64,000 bases of DNA from Pegethrix bostrychoides GSE-TBD4-15B (GCA_019359155.1 JAHHHV010000072.1:1-64000), one strand, 5' to 3'. Numbered from the stretch's first letter, positions 44,385-55,417 are shown. Program-made: numbers and translations. The notes: generated from the sequence alone by a model not told the origin.

Positions 44385-45824
44385 ATGCAGCCCAGTCGTG
44401 ATACTTCGATTCGAGCCGTTCCGCCTCTGCCTAAAATCACGGATGCTGGCTTTGCCTATTCTGACTCGTCAAAGCCTGAGCTAGAGAGCGTCGAAGCTCC
44501 AGCCGCTACAATTGCTCGGCTTCAGCAGGCGCTTGAGCTAGAAACGCTGCTGCGTCGAATCATTGAGCAGATTCATATCAGCTTAGAACCAGACCAAATT
44601 TTGCAAACGGCGGTCAGAGAGCTAGCCATTGGGCTAAGGGTCAAAGGCTGTAATTTAGCGCTCTATGACCTGAGGCAAGGCTGCTCTACCCTCCGCTACG
44701 AATGGTTTCACGCCACAAATCCGGTCGCGCTGAACCCGGTGGCTGTCAACCATACCGTGCTAATCGCGAGCCAGTCTGACCTGTATCAGCAGCTACTCCA
44801 GCGGCAGTCAGTCCAATTTTGTCTGATCAACCCGGTGAGTGTCGATCAGGCTGAACCGACCTGCTCGCCTGTCTCTGTTCCATTCAATCCCGCCCAGTTT
44901 ACCTGCTTGATCTGCCCGATTCAAGATTCAGCGGGCGTGCTGGGCGATCTGCGGCTGTTTAGACCCAAGCTGCAAGGCTTTAGCCCAGAAGAAGTCCGGC
45001 TCGTGCAACAGGTGGGACTGCAATGTGCTGGAGCGCTGCGAAAGGCCGAGATCTATCGGCAAAGCCAGCGACAGATTAGTGAATTGGAGCAGATGCATCA
45101 GCGCAAAGACGAATTTCTCAGCACGGTATCGCACGAGCTGAGAACGCCCATGTCTAACATCAAGATGGCGGCTCAGCTCGTAGAAATCAATTTGGATCAG
45201 CTCGATTCAGTCAAGCTAACGGCGGCTCAGCGCTACCTGAAAATTCTCAAAGACGAAACCAGCCGTGAGGTGACGTTAATCAACGATCTGCTAGATTTGT
45301 CACGGCTCGAAGCTGGCACCGACTCGCTGGTGATGACGACAACCAATCCGGTGTTCTGGCTGCCGCCGATTCTCGAACCCTTCATGGAGCGAGCCAAGCT
45401 TCAGCAGCAGCAGTTTCAGATCGATTTGGCCACCTATCTGCCATCCTTGACCACCGATCTCGGCGATCTGGAGCGGGTTTTGAGCGAGCTGCTGAACAAC
45501 GCCTGCAAATATACGCCTGCCGGCGAGCGGATTGTGTTTTCAGTGCGGCTCCTCAAAGCCTCAGCCAACGCCCGTGCGCCAGTTTTCTTATTTAGCGTCG
45601 CCAATAGCGGCATCGAGATCCCCGAGACCGAGCAGCAGCGGATCTTTGAGAAGTTTTACCGCCTTCCTAACCCCAATTTGAGCCAGCAGACGGGGACAGG
45701 TCTGGGGCTATCCCTGGTGAAAGGGCTAGTTGAGCGCCTTTCCGGGCAGCTGCGGGTTGAGAGCTATGCTGGACTGACGCGCTTTGCGGTCGAGCTGCCC
45801 AGCTGCCCGCCGGGCGAGCGATAG
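44385..45824 (+). CDS. Cytoplasmic GAF-domain sensor histidine kinase
   Basis: 479 residues without membrane segments. A GAF domain covers about 55-225, a HisKA dimerisation domain follows with the phospho-acceptor in FLSTVSHELRTPMSNIKMA, and the ATP-binding domain has LLNNACKYTP, NSGIEIPETEQQRIFEKFYR and GTGLGLSLVKGLVERL. The GAF lacks the CH motif of phytochromes, so it probably does not bind bilin. No response regulator is adjacent. Confidence 0.9.
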   Translation: MQPSRDTSIRAVPPLPKITDAGFAYSDSSKPELESVEAPAATIARLQQALELETLLRRIIEQIHISLEPDQILQTAVRELAIGLRVKGCNLALYDLRQGCSTLRYEWFHATNPVALNPVAVNHTVLIASQSDLYQQLLQRQSVQFCLINPVSVDQAEPTCSPVSVPFNPAQFTCLICPIQDSAGVLGDLRLFRPKLQGFSPEEVRLVQQVGLQCAGALRKAEIYRQSQRQISELEQMHQRKDEFLSTVSHELRTPMSNIKMAAQLVEINLDQLDSVKLTAAQRYLKILKDETSREVTLINDLLDLSRLEAGTDSLVMTTTNPVFWLPPILEPFMERAKLQQQQFQIDLATYLPSLTTDLGDLERVLSELLNNACKYTPAGERIVFSVRLLKASANARAPVFLFSVANSGIEIPETEQQRIFEKFYRLPNPNLSQQTGTGLGLSLVKGLVERLSGQLRVESYAGLTRFAVELPSCPPGER

Positions 45825-45832
45825 CGAATCGG

Positions 45833-47194
45833 CTAGAGCGTGTAGGTGAACCCCTCAATCAACGCACCCGGCACCCAGATGCCGCCTAGACTGCGGTTAC
45901 TGTAGCTTCCCACTTCCGGAATGAACTCCTGCGTCTCGGTCAGGTCAATCAGCGCCTCGCCCAGGCAGCGATAGAGGCTTTCGTCAAACCGCAGATTTTC
46001 GATCGGGGCAACCAGTTCGCCCTGCTCCACCCAAAAGCAGGCGTAGCGCGTCATGCCAGTAATCCGCCCGCTGGGGCGATCGCTCCAGTTGAGGTAGTGC
46101 AGATTTGAGAGATAGAGTCCAGTGTCGAGACTGGCCAGAATTTGGTCGGCAGGCAGCTGACCAGGGGCGACTTCCGGCGAGCGCAGATATTCGCCGCCGG
46201 AAGCACCATTGGCGACTTTGCCATATTCTTTGGCCGTGCGGGAACTAACCAGCGTATTTTTGAGCTGACCCGCCGCAATGAGCGAAAGCTCAACTGGAGC
46301 CACTTCGCCCGATTCGTTGAAGCGCGGCACCAGCCCATGCCCAAAATTTTCGCTGAGGCTGAAGCGGGGCGAGAGCTGCTTTTCGCCGCGTTGCAGGACG
46401 GCCAGAGCGCTGTCGCCGCGCTGCAACGCCGCCTCGCTAATGCCGCCCCAGGACAACATGCCAATGATTTCAGCCAAGGCGCTGGGCGCGAGATAGGTGC
46501 GGTACTGGCCGCGCGGAACTGGTTTCGGTGACTGGGCAAGCCGCTGGAGCTGGAGCTTGGAGTCAGCGAGCTTGGCGCTGTAAGCAGAGTGATCCCACTG
46601 GTTGCCCGCAAACGTGCCTTTGACTGCCTGATTGTCGGACGTAAACAGCGAGTAGTCCAGCGCGAAGGATTCTGTGGCAAACCAGTGACGCTGTCCGGCA
46701 GAGTCGGCGTAGCCCCGGATCACTGAGCCGCCCGCATAAATGCCCGTGAAGTCGAGTCCTGCCACTTCGGGCAGGAGGGTGGCGGCGACTGCATCGGCAG
46801 CCAGCAGTTGACCAGTCTGGATGTCGCGGCTGGTAGCGTTGCCCTGGGGCAGCACCAGATAGGGATCAACGGGCAGTTCGGGGACTTCCTGACGGAGTTC
46901 GGCTAGGGCTTGTTGCACCTGCGGCCAGTCGGTTTCCCAGTCGCCCGTGCAGGGAAACGAACGGTAGGCGTTGCGCTGGTTCTGCATCAGGGTGAGCGTC
47001 AAGCTGCCGTCAGTGATGCAGCCCGTCTGGCGCACTTGGGCGGCGTTAAACCGGACGAACTGGCTCTGCTCGGCTTGCAGGGTGAGCTTCAGCTGCTCGT
47101 CGGCTCTGAGTTCGGTCAACAGCGCCTCGGCGAGCTGATTAAACGTCTGCTCAAGCTGAGTCTGCTGCTTAGTCTGCTGGGCTGCTAGGCTCAT
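45833..47194 (-). CDS. TldE/PmbA-type subunit of a TldD/TldE-like metalloprotease
   Basis: 453 residues of the modulator-of-DNA-gyrase (PmbA_TldD) fold without the HExxxH zinc motif, as expected for the inactive E subunit. Family sequence is seen in the regions around GNQWDHSAYSAKL and PEVAPGQLPADQILASL. It overlaps tldD by 4 bp. The pair forms a heterodimeric peptidase that degrades unfolded or modified peptides. Confidence 0.85.
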   Translation of the reverse strand: MSLAAQQTKQQTQLEQTFNQLAEALLTELRADEQLKLTLQAEQSQFVRFNAAQVRQTGCITDGSLTLTLMQNQRNAYRSFPCTGDWETDWPQVQQALAELRQEVPELPVDPYLVLPQGNATSRDIQTGQLLAADAVAATLLPEVAGLDFTGIYAGGSVIRGYADSAGQRHWFATESFALDYSLFTSDNQAVKGTFAGNQWDHSAYSAKLADSKLQLQRLAQSPKPVPRGQYRTYLAPSALAEIIGMLSWGGISEAALQRGDSALAVLQRGEKQLSPRFSLSENFGHGLVPRFNESGEVAPVELSLIAAGQLKNTLVSSRTAKEYGKVANGASGGEYLRSPEVAPGQLPADQILASLDTGLYLSNLHYLNWSDRPSGRITGMTRYACFWVEQGELVAPIENLRFDESLYRCLGEALIDLTETQEFIPEVGSYSNRSLGGIWVPGALIEGFTYTL

Positions 47195-48654
47195 TCGCCA
47201 CCTCCAAAGACTTCGACGTTGGCAAATAAACAGGTGGGCGAGCCGTGCCCGACCCGGATTGCCTGGTTGGGTTCGCCTTTGCCGCAGTAGGGCGTACCGT
47301 ACATTTGCCAGGTAGATTCGTCACCAACGCGCACGAGTTGATGCCAGAATTCGGGCGTGGTGGCGCGGTAGTTGGGGTTGCGTAGCGTTTTGGTAATTTT
47401 GCCGTTTTCGATCAGCTTGGCATATTCGCAGCCGAACTGAAATTTGTAGCGCTGATCGTCAATTGACCAAGAGCGGTTGGCCTCCATGTACACGCCATGC
47501 TCCACGTCCTGAATCAGCTCCGCAAATGAGGCGGTTCCAGGTTCTAAATTGAGATTCGCCATCCGGTCAATCGGCGGGCGGTTCCAAGAGCAAGCTCGCG
47601 CGCAAGCCACTCCGGGCTGCTCCAACCGCGCCTGACTCTCCAAACTGCCTAAGCCACGCAGGAGCTTGCCCGACTGGATCAGATATTCACGGCTGGCAGC
47701 GGCGCCGATATCGTCAAAGCTGTAGCTGGCAAACTCGCCGGGGACGCTAGGGTTGAAGGTGATGTTCATCAGCTCCGAGCCGTAGGAGAGGGAGCCGAAA
47801 TCCTGGGGTTTGACGAAGCTGCCGCCCGCGTAGTTGCGCTCGTCGCCCAAAATCCGGTCTAGCTCCAGCGGATGCCCAACGCTCTCGTGGATTTGCAGCA
47901 TCATCTGGTCAGGAGCGAGCAGCAGCGACGTGGTCAGGCTGGGGCATTCGGTGGCGGTGAGCAGCTCGACGGCCTGTTCACCAATCTGCTGCGCCTGCTG
48001 CCAGAGATCGGGCGTTAAAAATAGCTCCCAGCCGCCTTGGTAGCAGTGCGCCAGCTGACCGTTGTGGCTGCGCTGCTGCACAATTGCGCCGTCCTGCGCC
48101 GTCGCGGCAAAGTGGGTTTCCAGCAGCGAAAACTTTTGGTAAACCTCAGAGCCGTTGCTGCTGACAAACCAGGACTCAGTTTCGTTGGTGACGGCCATTG
48201 CGGTAGTCTGCACAATCTGGTCGGAGACTTTCAGCTTCTGGCAAAGCTGTACCAGCAGATCATTGATTTCGGCAGGCGAGAGCGCATCCAGCGGCTTCAC
48301 ATAGGGCGAGGCATATTGCCCAACCACCTTGGGGCGGACGGCTGGCGTGAGAGCATGAACCGCCCAGCGGCTAGTTGCCATCGCTTGCTGTTGGGCTTGC
48401 TCAGCGGCAGCTTGCAGACCCGCAGTTGAGAGATCATTGGTGGCTCCGTAGCCAATCTGACCGTTGACCAGCACTTCCACCATTGCCCCCTGGCTGGTCG
48501 ATTTGCCGTTGCGCTGGGGCTGTCCGTCTCGAATCGAGCGCGACCCCACCGTTTCCTTCACCATCCGAATTCCCACCCAGTCAGCCGCCAGCTTGAGCGC
48601 CGCCAGCTGATCTACCAACCTGTCTGCCAGCCTATTTGAAAGTTCAGCAACCAT
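47191..48654 (-). CDS. tldD: TldD-type metalloprotease subunit
   Basis: 487 residues. The zinc-binding motif HESVGH (HExxxH) lies in MMLQIHESVGHPLELDRILGDERNYAGGSF. A Cys in the GVACARACSWNRPPIDRMANL region is the third ligand in the family. It is the active partner of the overlapping TldE-like gene. Substrate here is unknown. Confidence 0.9.
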   Translation of the reverse strand: MVAELSNRLADRLVDQLAALKLAADWVGIRMVKETVGSRSIRDGQPQRNGKSTSQGAMVEVLVNGQIGYGATNDLSTAGLQAAAEQAQQQAMATSRWAVHALTPAVRPKVVGQYASPYVKPLDALSPAEINDLLVQLCQKLKVSDQIVQTTAMAVTNETESWFVSSNGSEVYQKFSLLETHFAATAQDGAIVQQRSHNGQLAHCYQGGWELFLTPDLWQQAQQIGEQAVELLTATECPSLTTSLLLAPDQMMLQIHESVGHPLELDRILGDERNYAGGSFVKPQDFGSLSYGSELMNITFNPSVPGEFASYSFDDIGAAASREYLIQSGKLLRGLGSLESQARLEQPGVACARACSWNRPPIDRMANLNLEPGTASFAELIQDVEHGVYMEANRSWSIDDQRYKFQFGCEYAKLIENGKITKTLRNPNYRATTPEFWHQLVRVGDESTWQMYGTPYCGKGEPNQAIRVGHGSPTCLFANVEVFGGGE

Positions 48655-48763
48655 GTATCACGTCTCAGTTTCTCGGATTAATTTCTCGGATTAAGTAGAG
48701 CCAGTTAAGTTGAGAGCCAGCAGCCTCAGCACAAAATATTTGAAGCTGCATAATCCCTCTATT

Positions 48764-49612
48764 CTAAGGATTACAGAAGGCGCAGTGGACAGGATCAGCG
48801 TGACTCGCTTCCGCCGCTTTAGCCTGACGATGACCGCAGTGCTGACAGGCGTAGATATTTGCCAGGGTGAGTTCTGTGGGCTGATGACACCAGGCGCAGG
48901 GCAGTCCAGGCTGGCGCTCTAGGATATCAAATCCCGGCCAGCCACAGTTGGGGCAGGTCTGGCAGATTTTCTGCACCAGATTTTGGGTGGCCTGCTGGAT
49001 CACCTGCATCCGCTGCGGGTTGTACTGGGCGCGCATGTCGGTTTCCAGCATGACTGAGCCAGATGATACGAGATGATGCTCCACGGCGCTTGCTAGCTCG
49101 GCAGCAGTAACAATGCCTTTGATGAGCTGATTTTCGGCTCTCAGGATCAAGCCATGCTGTGGAAACCCGATCTTTTGGGCAAACTGCTCGGCCTCAGACT
49201 GAGAACGCACCTCAGCCTGAGAAAAGTTTGTCTTCGTCGAGAGCGCTTCACCCCAGATTTCCAGCTGGTTTTCTGGGTCTAGTAGCAGCACTAGCTCGCG
49301 GTCACAGGGCAGATAGGGCAGCGCTGGATGTGGCCCAAACGCCCCTTCGCTGGCAATCGCCATCAACCCCGTCAGCTGCATGGCCCGCGCTGCTTTCATC
49401 CGGGCAGCTTCCTGCTGATTTCCGGCTCGCTTGATCTCGCGGCTGAACGTGCCAAATTGATCGGTATTAAACTCAATATTCAGGTCAGACGGCAGCAGCA
49501 CCGAGATCCCCAGCTCAGCCAGCAGCGGCGCAATCACCTGCTCTTTGCCATGCATCGTCGCCAAAACTGCCGTCCGATTGGCAAGCTGGGGAACCCAAAT
49601 AGCATCAGACAT
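48764..49612 (-). CDS. DUF6671-type protein with C-terminal zinc ribbons
   Basis: 282 residues. The N-terminus reads RTAVLATMHGKEQVIAPLLAELGI, and residues 80-130 include SEGAFGPHPALPYLPCDRELVLLLD. The last 80 residues contain four CxxC pairs (CPNC, CAWC, CQHC, CAFC), enough for two zinc ribbons. I believe it matches DUF6671; function unknown. Confidence 0.7.
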   Translation of the reverse strand: MSDAIWVPQLANRTAVLATMHGKEQVIAPLLAELGISVLLPSDLNIEFNTDQFGTFSREIKRAGNQQEAARMKAARAMQLTGLMAIASEGAFGPHPALPYLPCDRELVLLLDPENQLEIWGEALSTKTNFSQAEVRSQSEAEQFAQKIGFPQHGLILRAENQLIKGIVTAAELASAVEHHLVSSGSVMLETDMRAQYNPQRMQVIQQATQNLVQKICQTCPNCGWPGFDILERQPGLPCAWCHQPTELTLANIYACQHCGHRQAKAAEASHADPVHCAFCNP

Positions 49613-49752
49613 GAGTGACCTGTAGTTACCTGTTGCAAGATCTAGTTAATCTTCTGAAATTCTGCCATTTGGGACAGACAGAAATATTAAAATCTTGTTA
49701 CATTAATCAATAATTCTAAACTTATTTGTATTTTTCAGCCTGGAGAGCAGCT

Positions 49753-50409
49753 ATGAGAACAATTAACTCTGCCTGGATTTTGCGGCGGCTGGCAACGCTG
49801 CTAGCTGTCGTCTCGCTGACGCTGGTGCTGGTCGCGGCCATTACGGGCATCTTGCTGGCCTTTTACTACGACCCCAGCGTCAAGGGCGCGTTTGAGTCGC
49901 TGCGTCAAATCACTGAGGAGATTCCGGGCGGCAGCCTAGTGCGAAGCCTGCACAATATCGCTGGGAATGCGCTGATCTACACGGCGCTGCTGCAAATCTT
50001 CGTGATGTTTTTTGGCCGTCAGCATCAGCCCGCCTGGTTTACGGGATGGCTTAGTGGCGGATTCCTGGCGCTCTCAGCGATTGGGTTGGGCTGGACGGCA
50101 ATGATTCTCGACTGGGATCAAATCGGCTACTGGCGGCTGAAAATTGAGATGGGCACGCTGGGCAGTTTGCCGGTGCTGGGGCCAATCTTGAAGGCAATTT
50201 TCCTGGGCGGTGACGGCATCAGCTCGACTACGATCACCCATATGTACACGATTCACAGCTATCTACTGTCAGTTGCGGCACTGACGCTTTCGGTGATTCA
50301 TCTGGCGGCGCTGCTGTATCAGGAGCGGCAAAATCTGCGGCAAATTGCTGTAGCAGCAGCCTCTGAAGCCACTGCTGAACCTGAAAAAGAGCTGGTCGCA
50401 ACTCGCTAA
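49753..50409 (+). CDS. PetB-like cytochrome b paralogue lacking one heme b(n) ligand
   Basis: About 218 residues with four membrane helices aligned to cytochrome b6: TGILLAFYYDPSVKGAFESL, DWDQIGYWRLKI and THMYTIHSYLL are all recognisable. Of the four axial histidines, His67, His168 and His183 are present, but the residue 14 after His67 is Gln81, where b6 has the second ligand. Cys35 of b6, which binds the extra heme c, is also absent (Leu). It may therefore bind one typical heme b. The ATG at 49753 has GGAGAG upstream. No Rieske or cytochrome f gene is nearby; partner unknown. Confidence 0.85.
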   Translation: MRTINSAWILRRLATLLAVVSLTLVLVAAITGILLAFYYDPSVKGAFESLRQITEEIPGGSLVRSLHNIAGNALIYTALLQIFVMFFGRQHQPAWFTGWLSGGFLALSAIGLGWTAMILDWDQIGYWRLKIEMGTLGSLPVLGPILKAIFLGGDGISSTTITHMYTIHSYLLSVAALTLSVIHLAALLYQERQNLRQIAVAAASEATAEPEKELVATR

Positions 50410-50428
50410 GCTGCCAGCTGAATCTCGC

Positions 50429-51253
50429 CTAAGGCTCAATTACGGGATGCAGGAATTCATAGCCTGCGTCCCGTAATTTTTGATTTGAAACCCGCGCATT
50501 GTAAGGACGAACGCTGCTCTGGCTGCTGTCCCAGCTCACGGGCGGTAAGCGGTGTGTCGTGAAGATCTGCTCAAACAGTTCACCTGTTGTAACTGGCTGG
50601 TTTTGCACTAGGTTGTAGATACCGCCGAGCTGTTTGGCTCTGGCAAACTCGATGGCGCCCACAATATCGTCGAGATGCACCCAGTTGCTTGCCTCGCTGC
50701 CGTCGCCCGGTCGAGTCGTGCCTGCAATGCCGCCGAAAATCTTGACCAGCTCGCGCCCCGCGCCGTAGATGCCGCCCAAGCGCAGGACGCAGACCTTCAG
50801 CCGATCTGTGCGCCGATCCGCTGCGCTGAGCAATAGTCGCTCAGTTTCAGCCAAGATTTCGCCGTTTTCGTTGGCGGGAAAAATGGGCGACGCTTCGGTA
50901 ACCCAGTTGGCCTGATGATCCCCATAGACGGCGTAGCTGCTGGTGTAAATAATTTGCTGCAAGCAATCAGGCAACACCTGCACCAGCGTCTTGGCGGTAT
51001 CCAAATAGGTTTCAGCATAGGCCGAGCGATTCCGCGCTCCGATGCTGAGTAGCAACACCTGCTGATCTTGGAGCAGATCTCGCAAGGCCGCTGCGTCATT
51101 GCCCTGCACAACAACCGCACGATTGGCAACATCCGAGAGCGCAGGCAGGCGTTCGGGGCGGGTGGTGGTAACGGTGACGCTTAAGCCCTGCTGCTGCCAA
51201 CGTTGAGCCACTGCGGAGCCGACATAGCCGCAGCCAAGAATGGTAACGTTCAT
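50429..51253 (-). CDS. NAD(P)-binding SDR-family epimerase/reductase (YeeZ-like)
   Basis: About 274 residues from the ATG at 51253. The Rossmann motif is ILGCGYVGSAVAQRW; the SxnK-type active-site region reads YTSSYAVYGDH, with Ser and Tyr but the usual YxxxK Lys not seen. The SNWVHLDDIVGAIEFA segment is typical of extended SDR proteins of the YeeZ type. The substrate is unknown. Confidence 0.8.
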   Translation of the reverse strand: MNVTILGCGYVGSAVAQRWQQQGLSVTVTTTRPERLPALSDVANRAVVVQGNDAAALRDLLQDQQVLLLSIGARNRSAYAETYLDTAKTLVQVLPDCLQQIIYTSSYAVYGDHQANWVTEASPIFPANENGEILAETERLLLSAADRRTDRLKVCVLRLGGIYGAGRELVKIFGGIAGTTRPGDGSEASNWVHLDDIVGAIEFARAKQLGGIYNLVQNQPVTTGELFEQIFTTHRLPPVSWDSSQSSVRPYNARVSNQKLRDAGYEFLHPVIEP

Positions 51254-51327
51254 AAAGTAGCGCAATGAAACGCTGTCACCCTATCACAAATTTAGCAGCG
51301 GGTAGAGTCACCTGAATCAATTGAGCA

Positions 51328-51756
51328 ATGGATCAAGTAACTGAGCGCATCGAATCTCTCAAGGCCGGACTAGCGGGTGCGGCGGCGGCAACTAGCGCTT
51401 TTGGCCTAGCGGCGACTGGGCGGCTTTGGTTGAGTCTGGGGCTGGATCTGGGACTGGATCTAGCTCCGGCTACGGCGCTGGGTTCGCAAGCCACAGTGGC
51501 GCTGCTGAGCGGCTTTTTGTTTGGCGTGACCTACCGCTATGTGATTCGAGCGGACCGCAACTCGCACCTGCAATCGGGCGCGGTGCTGGCATTTGGGCTG
51601 GTGCGGGGACTCGCACCGATTCAGAGCTTGCGGCTGGACTGGCAGGCGGCTCTGCAAATTGGGCTACAGCTCACCGAAAGCCTGCTGCTGTTTAGCTTGG
51701 CGGCGCTGTTGATCGACTGGCTGATGCGGCGCGGCTGGATTCAGCGGTTTTCTTAG
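51328..51756 (+). CDS. Hypothetical cyanobacterial membrane protein
   Basis: 142 residues, Ala/Leu/Gly-rich, with an N-terminal hydrophobic segment (AGAAAATSAFGLAATGRLWL), a middle one (VALLSGFLFGVTYRYV) and a C-terminal one (LLLFSLAALLIDWLM). No recognised domain. The GGGACTGGATCT-type repetition near 51436 is inside coding sequence. Confidence 0.6.
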   Translation: MDQVTERIESLKAGLAGAAAATSAFGLAATGRLWLSLGLDLGLDLAPATALGSQATVALLSGFLFGVTYRYVIRADRNSHLQSGAVLAFGLVRGLAPIQSLRLDWQAALQIGLQLTESLLLFSLAALLIDWLMRRGWIQRFS

Positions 51757-51871
51757 CGCCATTCTTAGCGGCAAGTTAAAGCCCAAATTAAAGCCTGTCA
51801 AAAACCTATGCCAAAAAAAAGAAGTTCAACTAAGATTCATGGGCAAATAGGTTTCCTAGTTCGTAGACCCC

Positions 51872-52366
51872 ATGAAATCAAACCAAGCTCCAGTTCGCTC
51901 CACCCCGCCCGCGCCGCCTTCCCCGTCTGTGCCCATTTCGGTCTACCGCGAGCTAGCGGCTGAGTTGCAGGCTACTCGCGCCATGATTGAGGCGATCAAC
52001 GGCAAGAACCAGCAGCTTGAGCGTGAAAATCAGCAGGTTCGGCAGGAGATGCAGCGGCTAGCCTTGAGTCTGCAACCCTGGATTCAGAACCAGCCTAGCT
52101 TTGTCCCGGCTCAGACGGGTGGCGCTCCCCCAACCTGGCAAGAAACGGCTTCCGCAAGTGCAGTTGCCGCTAGCCTGCGCCCCAACGAGCCGCGCCCCGA
52201 CTGGGTGGCTGAGCAGCCCGTTTTGCCTCAGGTTGCAACGGAGGCTGCCAAAGCGGGGCGGATGAATAGCCTCTGGCTAATTCTGATGGTGATGGCGATT
52301 ATTGTGACGGCGTTTGGGGCTGGATTTTTGATTATGCGTCCGTTTTTGCCGACTGGCTCGAAGTAG
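51872..52366 (+). CDS. Hypothetical coiled-coil protein with C-terminal membrane anchor
   Basis: 164 residues: a Pro/Ser-rich start, a coiled coil at about 25-68 (ELQATRAMIEAINGKNQQLERENQQVRQEMQRLA), a variable Ala/Pro-rich middle and one membrane helix at about 135-155. Its 3' end overlaps the convergent kinase gene by 35 bp. Function unknown. Confidence 0.6.
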   Translation: MKSNQAPVRSTPPAPPSPSVPISVYRELAAELQATRAMIEAINGKNQQLERENQQVRQEMQRLALSLQPWIQNQPSFVPAQTGGAPPTWQETASASAVAASLRPNEPRPDWVAEQPVLPQVATEAAKAGRMNSLWLILMVMAIIVTAFGAGFLIMRPFLPTGSK

Positions 52367-54245
52367 CACTTTCGTCAGCCGCAGGTCGAGGCTGCTTAAT
52401 GGGCAGCGTAATCGTAAATTCGGTGCCTTGCCCCACCTGCGACTGACAGTGCATTTCACCGCGATGCTTGCTAAAAATAATCTCGCGGCTGATTGCCAGC
52501 CCCAGTCCGGTTCCAACTCCAGTCGGTTTAGTCGTGAAGTAAGTATCAAAAATTTTGCTCAGGTGCGTCGGGTCAATACCAGCGCCGTTGTCTGTAATCT
52601 TGACCTGAACGCCCCCTTCTGACTGGGTGGCTAGAAGCTGGGTGACAATTGTGATCTGCGGCTGTTTCTCTGCTTTCGGCGTACCGTTCTGGTTCCAGAG
52701 CGTAACTCGTTCCTCTAGGGCATCTAGGGCGTTGCTCAGTAGATTCATAAACACCTGATAGAGCGACCCGTCGTAGCCTTCAATGGTCGGCAGCTCGCCA
52801 TACTCTCGCTGGATCTGCACGCCGTTTTTGATGCGGTTGTTGAGCAGCAGCAATGTGTTGTCAATGCAGTCATGCAGGTCAACGGCTTGAGCTTCCTGGT
52901 CGTCAATGCGGGAAAAGCTACGGAGACTGAGCACCATCTGGCGGGTGCGTTCGGCTCCAAGCTGCATGGACTGCAAGAGCTGCGGCAAATCTTCCTCAAT
53001 AAATTCCAGGTCAATCTCAGCAATTTTGGCCTGAATTTTGGCTTGAGCAGCGGGTGCGGCAGGTAGCGTTTCGTAGGTGTGAATTAGATCGAGCAAGCCG
53101 TCGATATATTCGGTGACGGGAGCCAGGTTGCCATAGATGTAGGTGATTGGGTTGTTGATTTCATGGGCAACGCCTGCCAGCATTTGTCCTAGGCTGGACA
53201 TTTTTTCGCTTTGAATCAAAGTCTGGGCAGTGGCAGCCTGCTGTTCGGCCAACAGCATTTTGACGCGCAGAATCAGCTGGTTGAGCGCTTCGGCCAAAAT
53301 ACCCACTTCGTCGGTGGTGGTAATGGGAGCCTGAAGCTCAAAGTTGGAATCTTGCGTCACCTGCTGCGCGACTTGGGTAGTGGTGCGAAGTGGATGCACA
53401 ATCGCCCGACTCAGCCAGGTGGAAAGGATGGCGGCAACCAGAACTGAAACCAACATGCTGAGCGCCACAATTTGGTTGCGAAAGGCATCGGAGCGAGTCA
53501 CGGCGGCGGTGGCCTGAGCGTGCTTTTGCTGCACTTGAGCAATCAACGGCACGAGCTGACTCGAAAACGCTTCGAGCTGAAGGATCATGCTGCGATCTTT
53601 TGCGCCAATCAACTGACGGCGAATCTGCTGAATTTTCTGAGCTGAGAGCATGACATCTGCGCTCTGAGCGGGCAGCAGCAGCGCCGAAGTCTGCCCCACA
53701 TATTCATCCAGCGAGCGGGTTTGCCGCAGCAGCAGTCGTTGGGTAGCGGCTAAGTCAGCAGAGACGCTAAGAGATTTTGTGCGCCTGAGCTGATTCCAGG
53801 CTTGCTGAAAGCTGGCGTGATCCTGAAGAAACTCGCGGTGTTCGGCTTGCAGATCTACGGGCTGGTCGAGCAGCGCCACGAAGTCAATCTGATGGGTGCG
53901 AATTTTGAGCAGGTTAATTTGGAGCTGGTTGAGCAACTCTAGCTCTTGCGCCAGCTCTTGCTGCGAGGCAGCAGCTTTCTGGTGAAAGTAATTGCCGATT
54001 AAGAAGCCGCTCAATGTCCCCACAATGGCCAGCCCTAGCGAGAAAGCGTAGCTGAGCGCAATCTTTTGATTCACCTTCAGGTTGCGGAGCCGAACCTGCA
54101 CAGATGACCACACGGCTGGTTGGGCGGAACGCGCCGACGGAGGAGTTGGCTCTAGAGGCAGGGCGATTTGGAATGGCTCACGGGCATTGGTCATTTTCAC
54201 AACTTGGCGATAGGGCTGCTCGGTGGAGTCTTTCACCTGACTCAT
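52332..54245 (-). CDS. Membrane sensor histidine kinase with HAMP domain
   Basis: About 637 residues from the ATG at 54245. A first membrane helix (LSYAFSLGLAIVGTLSGFLIGNYF) and a second (IVALSMLVSVLVAAILSTWL) flank a helical periplasmic sensor of about 180 residues. A HAMP linker and coiled coil follow. The phospho-acceptor is in GQMLAGVAHEINNPITYI, and the ATP domain has GSLYQVFMNLLSNALDAL and GTGLGLAISREI. No response regulator is adjacent; signal unknown. Confidence 0.9.
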   Translation of the reverse strand: MSQVKDSTEQPYRQVVKMTNAREPFQIALPLEPTPPSARSAQPAVWSSVQVRLRNLKVNQKIALSYAFSLGLAIVGTLSGFLIGNYFHQKAAASQQELAQELELLNQLQINLLKIRTHQIDFVALLDQPVDLQAEHREFLQDHASFQQAWNQLRRTKSLSVSADLAATQRLLLRQTRSLDEYVGQTSALLLPAQSADVMLSAQKIQQIRRQLIGAKDRSMILQLEAFSSQLVPLIAQVQQKHAQATAAVTRSDAFRNQIVALSMLVSVLVAAILSTWLSRAIVHPLRTTTQVAQQVTQDSNFELQAPITTTDEVGILAEALNQLILRVKMLLAEQQAATAQTLIQSEKMSSLGQMLAGVAHEINNPITYIYGNLAPVTEYIDGLLDLIHTYETLPAAPAAQAKIQAKIAEIDLEFIEEDLPQLLQSMQLGAERTRQMVLSLRSFSRIDDQEAQAVDLHDCIDNTLLLLNNRIKNGVQIQREYGELPTIEGYDGSLYQVFMNLLSNALDALEERVTLWNQNGTPKAEKQPQITIVTQLLATQSEGGVQVKITDNGAGIDPTHLSKIFDTYFTTKPTGVGTGLGLAISREIIFSKHRGEMHCQSQVGQGTEFTITLPIKQPRPAADESATSSQSAKTDA

Positions 54246-54404
54246 GATCCCTTGAGCAGAATACCCGCCTGACTGATCTACCTCACAGCGCTGCAAGCTG
54301 GCTGAGGCTGGCGCAATAATGAGTTTCTTCGCAAAACTGCCTGAGCTGCTGCACTTTTTGATATGATCAAACGCTTATGCAGCCCAATCTACTATGCCTG
54401 CTGA

Positions 54405-55412
<1,008 letters not shown>

Positions 55413-55417
55413 GAGAG

